Below, piece by piece: positions 7,062 to 11,910 of a stretch of 11,910 nucleotides of DNA. Made by a program: the position numbers and the translations under genes. The notes beneath the pieces were generated by a model, which saw nothing but the letters and a program-made list of their open reading frames with translations, was not told the origin of the DNA and did not search any database. Position 1 is the first letter of the stretch. Every line of letters begins with the position of its first letter. Origin of the DNA: Alphaproteobacteria bacterium (GTDB lineage Bacteria > Pseudomonadota > Alphaproteobacteria > CACIAM-22H2); NCBI GenBank assembly GCA_016869415.1, contig VGEI01000073.1, positions 1 through 11,910 on the forward strand, written 5' to 3'.

Positions 7062-7385
7062 TCAGCCGAGCTTCACCGCGGTCCCATTGGCTGAGACATG
7101 CAGCATGGTCTTTTCGTCGGCACCGAGGATCTCGTAGTCGAGATCGACGCCCACGACGGCATCGGCGCCCAGCGCCTTGGCCTTCTCCTCGAGATCCTTG
7201 AGAGCTTCCTGCTTGGCTTCGGCGAAGATCTTCTCGTACGAGCCGACACGTCCACCGACTACGTCTCGCACCTTGGCGAACATGTCGCGGAACATGTTGG
7301 TGCCCATCATGGCGTCGGCGGCGACGATGCCCAGATAGGATATGACTTTGCGGCCTTCGATCGTATCGGTGGTGGTGAGAATCAT
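7062..7385 (-). CDS. YbjQ/UPF0145 family protein
   Basis: This 107-aa protein has the full YbjQ family (PF01906) pattern: an N-terminal MILTTTDTIEGRKVISYLGIVAADAMMGTN strand-turn region, GGRVGSYEKIFAEAKQEALKDLEEKAKALGADAVVGVDLDYEIL (44-87), and a C-terminal SANGTAVKL strand. Members are small, form ring-like oligomers in crystal structures, and have been annotated as putative heavy-metal-binding proteins. No biochemical function is established, and there are no cysteines in this copy. The ATG at 7385 has AGGAG with about 6-nt spacing. It lies 49 nt after the HIT gene and 20 nt before the unknown 144-aa gene, probably within the same transcript. Family assignment is firm; role unknown. Confidence 0.9.
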   Translation of the reverse strand: MILTTTDTIEGRKVISYLGIVAADAMMGTNMFRDMFAKVRDVVGGRVGSYEKIFAEAKQEALKDLEEKAKALGADAVVGVDLDYEILGADEKTMLHVSANGTAVKLG

Positions 7386-7434
7386 GGATGTCTCCTGCTG
7401 CGTGGCTCGAAGCTAGCCGCCCGAAAACGCTGCA

Positions 7435-7863
7435 TCAAGACCAGGCTCGGCGCAGCGCGTCGCGTAAGTCGCGCACTTGTTCATCGGTTAACGGCGTCGG
7501 CGCTTCCATGTCCGGCCGACGCGGCCATCCTTTGTCGGGCACATTCAGGCCGGCGAGTTCACGCGGTCCAGCGTAGCGCGGGATCACGTGAAAATGGACC
7601 TCCCGGTCCACCATCATCAGCATCAGGTAGTTGATCTTGTCGTAAGCCAGGCAGGAGCGAAGCGAGGCTTCCACGTCGCGCACCACCTGCTGCAGCTCGC
7701 CGAAGGCGCCGGCCGGGATATCGGAGAACGCCGTCGCCTCGTCCTTGCAGGCCAGGACCAGGGAGCCAAGCGTCACCTGGTCGCGCCGCACCAGAACCAC
7801 CCAATGCCCGTATTCCTTGATCAGCGAGGCCGGGTAGCCGAACTTCCGCATCGTGTCGTTCAT
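7435..7863 (-). CDS. HIT-family nucleotide-binding protein with degenerate His triad
   Basis: From ATG 7863 the protein is 142 aa. The upstream in-frame TTG at 7869 leaves only 2 nt after AGGAG, while the ATG has 8-nt spacing, so the ATG is preferred. The pattern is that of a HIT-superfamily member: YGHWVVLVRRDQVTLGSLVLACK with the typical strand pair, a helix (FGELQQVVRDVEASL), then INYLMLMMVDREVHFHVIPRYAGP. HIT proteins are nucleotidyl hydrolases or transferases. Aligning on IPR, the canonical H-x-H-x-H reads E88-V-H90-F-H92: the nucleophilic His90 is kept and the first His is Glu. Substrate unknown. The gene starts 17 nt after the T-tract of the gap terminator, so its transcription depends on readthrough or on an unseen promoter near the 3' end of gap. 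Confidence 0.85.
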   Translation of the reverse strand: MNDTMRKFGYPASLIKEYGHWVVLVRRDQVTLGSLVLACKDEATAFSDIPAGAFGELQQVVRDVEASLRSCLAYDKINYLMLMMVDREVHFHVIPRYAGPRELAGLNVPDKGWPRRPDMEAPTPLTDEQVRDLRDALRRAWS

Positions 7864-7880
7864 CGCCAAGGCTCCTGCTC

Positions 7881-7909
7881 AAAAAAAGAGGCCGCCCGAA
7901 GGCGGCCTC
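7881..7909 (-). terminator. Rho-independent terminator downstream of gap
   Basis: On the minus strand the sequence reads GAGGCCGCC, TTCG loop, GGCGGCCTC, then seven T. The 9-bp stem is perfect (7901-7909 with 7888-7896), the loop is the stable UUCG tetraloop (7897-7900), and the T-tract is 7881-7887. It starts 24 nt after the gap stop and should end the tkt-gap transcript. It is the strongest terminator signal in the window. Confidence 0.95.
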
Positions 7910-7933
7910 ATCTTGCCACGATAGGGCTGGTGC

Positions 7934-8944
7934 TTATCCCAGCTTCGCCATCAGCGTCGCGGTGTCCGACATGCGGTTGGAGAAGCCCCACTCGTTGTCG
8001 TACCAGGACAGCACGCGCACCAGCTTGCCCTCGATGACCTGGGTCTGGGTCAGGTCGAAGGTCGAGCTCGCCGGGTTGTGGTTGAAGTCGGAGGAGACGA
8101 GTTCCTCGTCCGTGGTCATGAGGATGCCGCGGAAGCGGTTGCTCTCGGCGGCCTTCTTCACCGCCTCGTTCACCGCCTCGACCGTCACCGGCTTCCTGGC
8201 GGTGAACTTGAAGTCGATGACCGAGACGTTGGGCGTCGGGACACGGATCGACGTGCCGTCGAGCTTGCCCTTGAGCTCCGGCATGACCAGGCCGACGGCC
8301 TTGGCCGCCCCGGTCGAGGTCGGGATCATCGACAGGGCTGCGGCGCGTGCCCGGCGCAGATCCTTGTGCAGCGTGTCCACCGTCGGCTGGTCGCCGGTGT
8401 AGGAGTGGATGGTAGTCATGTAGCCCTGCTCGATGCCGAAATTCTCATGCATTACGTAGGCGACCGGGGCGAGGCAGTTGGTGGTGCAAGAGGCGTTGGA
8501 GACGATGGTGTGCTCCTTCGTCAGCTTGTCGTGATTGACACCGTAGACGACCGTCAGGTCGACGCCGTCGGCGGGAGCCGAAATCAGCACGCGCTTGGCT
8601 CCGGCCTCGATGTGCTTGGCCGCCTGCTCGCGCTTGGTGAAGATGCCGGTGCATTCGAGCGCGATCTCGACGCCGAGCTCCTTCCACGGCAGCTTGGCCG
8701 GGTCGCGCTCGGCCGTCACCTTCATCTTGCCGTGGCCGATATCCATCCAGTCGTCACCGGTGGTGATTGTGCCGGGGAAGTGACCGTGCACCGTGTCGTG
8801 CTTCAGCAAATGCGCGTTGGTCTTGACCGGGCCGAGGTCATTGATGCCCACGACCTGGACGTCCTTGCGGCCGGATTCATGGATGGCACGCAGTACGAGG
8901 CGGCCGATGCGGCCGAAACCGTTGATGGCGACTTTGACGGGCAT
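7934..8944 (-). CDS. gap: Glyceraldehyde-3-phosphate dehydrogenase (type I)
   Basis: GAPDH converts glyceraldehyde-3-phosphate, NAD and phosphate to 1,3-bisphosphoglycerate. The 336-aa protein from ATG 8944 has the standard length. Visible are the NAD-binding VAINGFGRIGRLVLRA (5-20), Asp36 in GINDLG (favouring NAD over NADP), LKHDTVHGHF, the catalytic SNASCTTNCLAP (Cys153), TTIHSYTGDQ (His180) and WYDNEWGFSNRM at the C-terminus. The minus-strand frame continues open upstream into tkt, but the Met at MPVKVAING has AGAGGA at 7-nt spacing and is the obvious start. It lies 68 nt after the tkt stop with no terminator between, so tkt-gap is a likely operon closed by the terminator at 7881-7909. No pgk follows, which is unusual for this arrangement. 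Confidence 0.97.
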   Translation of the reverse strand: MPVKVAINGFGRIGRLVLRAIHESGRKDVQVVGINDLGPVKTNAHLLKHDTVHGHFPGTITTGDDWMDIGHGKMKVTAERDPAKLPWKELGVEIALECTGIFTKREQAAKHIEAGAKRVLISAPADGVDLTVVYGVNHDKLTKEHTIVSNASCTTNCLAPVAYVMHENFGIEQGYMTTIHSYTGDQPTVDTLHKDLRRARAAALSMIPTSTGAAKAVGLVMPELKGKLDGTSIRVPTPNVSVIDFKFTARKPVTVEAVNEAVKKAAESNRFRGILMTTDEELVSSDFNHNPASSTFDLTQTQVIEGKLVRVLSWYDNEWGFSNRMSDTATLMAKLG

Positions 8945-9012
8945 GCTCGTTTCCTCTGGCTCGAATCCTGGACGAATGGGGTCGGCGGATACGTGGCTCC
9001 GCGCGGCGAAAC

Positions 9013-11055
9013 TTAAAGAAGCTTTTTTGCCGCCGCGGCCACGGCCTCCGGGGTAATCCCGAAATGCTTGAACAGGTCGCCGGCCGGGGCCGAGGCGCCG
9101 AAGCCGCTCATGCCGACGAAGGCGCCGTTGGCGCCCAGATAAGGCTCCCAGCCCTGGCGTACGCCGGCCTCGACGACAACGCGCGGCAGGCGCGCACCGC
9201 CCAGCACCTCGCGGCGATACTTGCCGGTCTGCCGGTCGAACAGCGAGGTGCAGGGCATCGAGACGACCGCGGCGCGCACACCCTCGGCGGCGAGCAGCTC
9301 GCGGGCTTTGAGCGCCACGCCGATCTCGGAGCCGGTGCCGATCAAGGTCACCTGGCGTTCGCCGGCAGCCTCGACCACGACGTAGCCGCCCTTCTGGCAG
9401 AGATTGTCGGGCGTGGGCGCGGTGCGGAACGCCGCGAGGTTCTGGCGGGTGAGGGCGAGCAGGGTCGGACCGTCCTCGCGCAGCAGGGCCGCTTCCCAGC
9501 ATTCCAGCGTTTCGGTGGCGTCGGCCGGGCGCATCACCTGCAGGTTGGGGATGCAGCGCAGGGCGGCGAGATGCTCGACCGGCTGGTGGGTCGGGCCGTC
9601 CTCGCCCAGGCCGATCGAATCGTGGGTCATGACGTAAACCACGCGCAGGCCCATGAGTGCGGCGAGGCGGATCGACGGCCGGCAATAATCGGTGAAGACC
9701 AGGAACGTGCCGCCATAGGGGATGACGCCGCGATGCAGCGCCATGCCGTTCATCGCCGCGGCCATGCCGTGCTCGCGCACGCCGTAATAGATGTAGCGGC
9801 CGGCGAACGAGCCGGGCTTGACCGGCGCCTTGGCCTTGGCCTTGGTGTTGTTCGAGCCGGTGAGGTCGGCCGAGCCGCCGGTCAGCTCCGGCAGCGCCGC
9901 GGTCAGCACCTCGAGCGCGTTCTGCGAGGCGACGCGCGTGGCGATGTTGGGCTTGTCCTCGGCCAGCTTGATCTTGTAGGCGGTCGAGGCACCCAGCCAA
10001 TGCTTGGGCAGCTTGCTGTCCATGCGGCGGCGGAACTCGGCCTTCTGCTCAGCCGGCAGCGACGACAGGCGGCGCTGCCAGGCGCCGCGCGCCGCGGCAC
10101 CCTTGCGGCCGATGGCCCGCCAGCGCCCGAGGATCGCCTCCGGCACCTCGAAGGGCCCTGGCGCCCAGCCCAGGCGCTGACGCGTGCCGGCGATCTCGGG
10201 CGCGCCCAGCGGAGCGCCGTGCGAGGCGGCAGTCCCCGCCTTGGTCGGGGCGCCGTAGGCGATGGTGGTGCGGCAGGCGATCAACGTCGGCTTGTCGGCC
10301 TGGCGTGCCGCTGCGATCGCCGTGGCGATCGCCTCGGGATCGTGACCGTCGATGGCCGTCGCGTTCCAGCCCGAGGCGGTGAAGCGCTGCAGCTGGTCGT
10401 CCGAGACCGAGAGATCGGTCGAGCCATCGATGGTGATGTGGTTGTCGTCGAAGAGCACGATCAGCTTGTTGAGCTTGAGATGCCCGGCCAGCGAGACCGC
10501 CTCGTGGCTGATGCCTTCCATCAGGCAGCCGTCGCCGGCGATGACGTAGGTGTAGTGGTCGACGGCGCCGTTGCCGAACTCGGCGGCCAGCAGCCGCTCG
10601 GCCAGTGCCATGCCGACGGCGTTGGCCAGCCCCTGGCCGAGCGGGCCGGTGGTTGTCTCGATGCCCGGGGCATGACCGTATTCGGGATGGCCGGCAGTCT
10701 TCGAGCCGAGCTGGCGGAAGCGCTTGAGCTCGTCGAGCGTCATCTCCGGGTAGCCGGTGAGATAGAGCAAGGCGTAGAGCAGCATCGAGCCGTGCCCGGC
10801 CGAGAGCACGAAGCGGTCGCGGTCCGGCCAGGACGGATCGCTGGGATCGAATTTCAGGAAGCGCTCGAAGAGCACTGTGGCCACGTCGGCCATGCCCATC
10901 GGCATGCCGGGATGGCCGGATTTCGCCTGCTCGACCGCGTCCATGGCGAGAGCGCGGATGGCGTTGGCCAGGTCGCGGTGCTCTTGCGTCTGTTTGGTGC
11001 TGAGCGGAATCGGGGCGGCGTCGGGGCTGGCAGCGGGCAGTGGCGAAGCGCTCAT
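9013..11055 (-). CDS. tkt: Transketolase
   Basis: Transketolase moves two-carbon ketol units between sugar phosphates in the pentose phosphate pathway (and the Calvin cycle where present), using thiamine diphosphate and Mg2+. The 680-aa protein from ATG 11055 is full length. The TPP domain has KSGHPGMPMG (45-54, His48), the GDG motif AGDGCLMEGISHE (173-185) with Asn205 completing the metal site, and TGPLGQGLANAVGMA (136-150). The pyrimidine-binding domain shows YYGVREHGMAAAMNG with catalytic Glu428, and HDSIGLGEDGPTHQPVEHL (His490). A C-terminal domain follows. About 25 extra N-terminal residues (Ala/Pro-rich) precede the conserved LANAIRALAMDAV. The frame stays open further upstream, but this ATG has AGGA at about 5-nt spacing and the preceding bases look like promoter. 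gap follows 68 nt downstream; DUF4164-zapA diverge upstream. Confidence 0.97.
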   Translation of the reverse strand: MSASPLPAASPDAAPIPLSTKQTQEHRDLANAIRALAMDAVEQAKSGHPGMPMGMADVATVLFERFLKFDPSDPSWPDRDRFVLSAGHGSMLLYALLYLTGYPEMTLDELKRFRQLGSKTAGHPEYGHAPGIETTTGPLGQGLANAVGMALAERLLAAEFGNGAVDHYTYVIAGDGCLMEGISHEAVSLAGHLKLNKLIVLFDDNHITIDGSTDLSVSDDQLQRFTASGWNATAIDGHDPEAIATAIAAARQADKPTLIACRTTIAYGAPTKAGTAASHGAPLGAPEIAGTRQRLGWAPGPFEVPEAILGRWRAIGRKGAAARGAWQRRLSSLPAEQKAEFRRRMDSKLPKHWLGASTAYKIKLAEDKPNIATRVASQNALEVLTAALPELTGGSADLTGSNNTKAKAKAPVKPGSFAGRYIYYGVREHGMAAAMNGMALHRGVIPYGGTFLVFTDYCRPSIRLAALMGLRVVYVMTHDSIGLGEDGPTHQPVEHLAALRCIPNLQVMRPADATETLECWEAALLREDGPTLLALTRQNLAAFRTAPTPDNLCQKGGYVVVEAAGERQVTLIGTGSEIGVALKARELLAAEGVRAAVVSMPCTSLFDRQTGKYRREVLGGARLPRVVVEAGVRQGWEPYLGANGAFVGMSGFGASAPAGDLFKHFGITPEAVAAAAKKLL

Positions 11056-11091
11056 CCGAATCCTGGGAAGGGGTCGCGAGGGGTGGAAGGC

Positions 11092-11108
11092 GGGGGCAAC
11101 ATGCCCCC
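11092..11108. repeat. Perfect short inverted repeat in the tkt promoter region
   Basis: GGGGGCA (11092-11098), a 3-nt spacer and TGCCCCC (11102-11108) form a perfect 7-bp inverted repeat. It overlaps the proposed -10 element of tkt (11098-11103) and ends 37 nt before the tkt ATG. It could be an operator, or a small hairpin if transcribed. G and C runs in a GC-rich genome can produce this by chance. Confidence 0.5.
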
Positions 11109-11126
11109 CACACCCCCCTCCGTCAA
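11098..11126 (-). promoter_or_regulatory. Candidate sigma-70-type promoter for tkt-gap
   Basis: On the minus strand TTGACG (11126-11121) is followed by a 17-nt spacer and CATGTT (11103-11098). The -35 is good and the spacer ideal; the -10 is mediocre. Transcription would begin near 11091, giving a leader of about 36 nt that includes the AGGA ribosome-binding site. Assigned by pattern only. Confidence 0.4.
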
Positions 11127-11192
11127 CGGTCCTTCGACCGCGCAGCTTGGGCGGGGCTAAGGCACGGCCAAGGTACGGATAGAGCGCATAAA

Positions 11193-11221
11193 TTGACGTC
11201 CTCGCGCGGCCGGGCCTATGG
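11193..11221 (+). promoter_or_regulatory. Candidate sigma-70-type promoter for the DUF4164-zapA pair
   Basis: TTGACG (11193-11198), a 17-nt spacer and CTATGG (11216-11221) fit the alphaproteobacterial housekeeping consensus (CTTGAC, 17 nt, CTATAT) fairly well. It sits 35 nt before the DUF4164 start, leaving room for a leader of about 28 nt with the strong AGGAGGA ribosome-binding site at 11244-11250. The opposing tkt promoter candidate is about 70 nt to the left. Confidence 0.45.
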
Positions 11222-11255
11222 TTCGTCGAGCGAATCAGCCGCGAGGAGGACAGCG

Positions 11256-11501
11256 ATGAGCCGAGTCGATGACGCACGCAGCCGACTCGACGCTGCCCTG
11301 CGGCGCCTCGACAGCGCGCTGCGCGCCGCCGAGGTTTCGTCGGCGACCGCCGTCGAGGCGCGGGATCGCAAGATCGCGGCGCTGGCGGCCGAGCTCTCGG
11401 CGCTGCGCCAGGAGCGCGAGGCGCTCGGCCAGGTGGCCGACCTCGCGACCACGCGCATCGATGCGGTGATCGACCGGCTGCGCGCCGGGGGAGGCCGCTG
11501 A
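11256..11501 (+). CDS. DUF4164-type small coiled-coil protein
   Basis: This 81-aa protein starts at ATG 11256, 5 nt after AGGAGGA, the strongest Shine-Dalgarno in the window. A longer in-frame reading from 11040 runs through the promoter region and is not credible. The sequence is almost entirely charged, helical and heptad-like: LDAALRRLDSALRAAE (11-26), then KIAALAAELSALRQEREAL (39-57) and ATTRIDAVIDRLRAG. It has no membrane segment or catalytic motif. Its position immediately before zapA matches the DUF4164 proteins of alphaproteobacteria, whose function is not established. Its TGA overlaps the zapA ATG by one base (TGATG, 11499-11503), so the two are translationally coupled. A role with ZapA in division is inferred from context only. 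Confidence 0.82.
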   Translation: MSRVDDARSRLDAALRRLDSALRAAEVSSATAVEARDRKIAALAAELSALRQEREALGQVADLATTRIDAVIDRLRAGGGR

Positions 11502-11910
11502 TGGCCCAGATCAGCGTCACGGTTCATGAACGTCACTATCAGGTGATGTGCGAGGACGGGCAGGAGGAGCATGTCCGCCGGCTTGCCGCCTATGTCGACC
11601 AGCGCGTGCGGGAGATCGCCGGCAAGTCCGGCGTGCCCGGCCCCGCCGGCCAGGTGGGCGAGACGCGCCTGCTGGTCATGGCGGCGCTGATGGTCGCCGA
11701 CGAGCTGGGCGATGCCTACGACGAGCTCGAGGAGATGCGCCGCGCACCGCCCAAGACCGTGCCCGATCCGGCGACGGTCAAGGCGGCGGAAGAGGCGCGC
11801 AGCGCCGCTTCGGCGGCGCGGGCCCAGCTGGCCGAAGCCGAAGCGGCCCTGCGCACGGCGCACCTGCGGCAGGCCGAGGCGGAGGCCGCGCGCAACGCTG
11901 CCGACGCCGA
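11501..11910 (+). CDS. zapA: Cell division protein ZapA, 3'-truncated by the window edge
   Basis: The frame is open from ATG 11501 to the window end with no stop (136 complete codons). The N-terminal domain reads MAQISVTVHERHYQVMCEDGQEEHVRRLAAYVDQRVREIAG. It continues with GETRLLVMAALMVADELGDAYDELEEM, the ZapA fold (two strands and a helix, then the long dimerisation helix). ZapA binds FtsZ and bundles protofilaments at the Z-ring. E. coli ZapA is about 109 aa. Here the chain continues past residue 83 through a Pro-containing linker (APPKTVPDPATV) into an Ala/Glu/Arg-rich predicted coiled coil (about 95-136 and beyond), an extended C-terminus. It is coupled to the DUF4164 gene upstream. In many proteobacteria 6S RNA and a 5-formyl-THF cyclo-ligase gene follow zapA; both would be outside this window. 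Confidence 0.9.
   Translation, partial: MAQISVTVHERHYQVMCEDGQEEHVRRLAAYVDQRVREIAGKSGVPGPAGQVGETRLLVMAALMVADELGDAYDELEEMRRAPPKTVPDPATVKAAEEARSAASAARAQLAEAEAALRTAHLRQAEAEAARNAADA

Noticed and set aside
8962..8971. 10-mer CGAATCCTGG shared by the gap leader and the tkt leader (11057-11066)
   Set aside because: It lies at different distances from the two start codons and has no flanking similarity. Probably coincidence, partly reflecting the AGGA ribosome-binding site in tkt.
8945..10000. Apparent N-terminal extension fusing gap to an open frame inside tkt
   Set aside because: The upstream part is an out-of-frame reading of tkt. gap has its own ATG with a good ribosome-binding site and the exact family N-terminus.
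9064..11160. Very long + strand open frame (698 aa) opposite transketolase
   Set aside because: It is the antisense shadow of tkt, low-complexity in R, G, A, D and H, with no motif. High GC makes such frames common.
11056..11520. N-terminal extension of transketolase to about 835 aa
   Set aside because: It would cross the divergent promoter region and run antisense to DUF4164. The extension is Arg/Pro-rich with no domain, and ATG 11055 has a ribosome-binding site.
1..11910. Search for a defence system, toxin-antitoxin pair, CRISPR array, prophage or insertion sequence
   Set aside because: All substantial open frames resolve to housekeeping families or shadows of them. No spaced repeats, transposase motifs or atypical-composition island were seen by eye.

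Overview
The window looks like ordinary chromosome from a high-GC alphaproteobacterium, probably of the Rhodospirillales type. The support is the PAS_5-family protein at the left edge, the DUF4164-zapA pair beside transketolase, an archaeal-type class I aldolase, and promoter-like TTGAC/CTAT elements. No rRNA, tRNA, CRISPR array, insertion sequence or phage gene is visible. Coding density is very high: the largest gene-free stretches are about 200 nt (11056-11255) and 165 nt (3585-3749).

Layout, left to right. The 3' part of a PAS_5 gene (+ strand) converges on a minus-strand run transcribed fbaB > thiE > efp > suhB (3584 down to 522). A near-perfect hairpin carrying both stop codons separates the two. 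A creatininase-family amidohydrolase (+) lies divergent from fbaB and overlaps the tail of epmB. A second minus-strand run follows: HIT protein > YbjQ-family protein > unrecognised 144-aa protein > epmA > epmB (7863 down to 4469). A strong intrinsic terminator separates it from tkt > gap (11055 down to 7934, minus). At the right edge a divergent promoter region serves tkt (-) and a DUF4164 coiled-coil gene plus zapA (+); zapA runs off the window.

Three themes interlock. The first is central carbon metabolism: transketolase, GAPDH and class I fructose-bisphosphate aldolase, with thiE making the thiamine phosphate precursor of the cofactor transketolase needs. The second is relief of ribosome stalling at polyproline: EF-P carries the lysine loop used by the EpmA/EpmB pathway, and both modification enzymes are about 3-4 kb away. 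The third is cell division: zapA and its coiled-coil neighbour.

I did not find a convincing undescribed system. The points most worth a second look are the unknown 144-aa protein locked into the epmA-epmB run, the hairpin shared by two convergent stop codons, and the apparent absence of pgk between gap and fbaB, where a block of unrelated genes sits instead.
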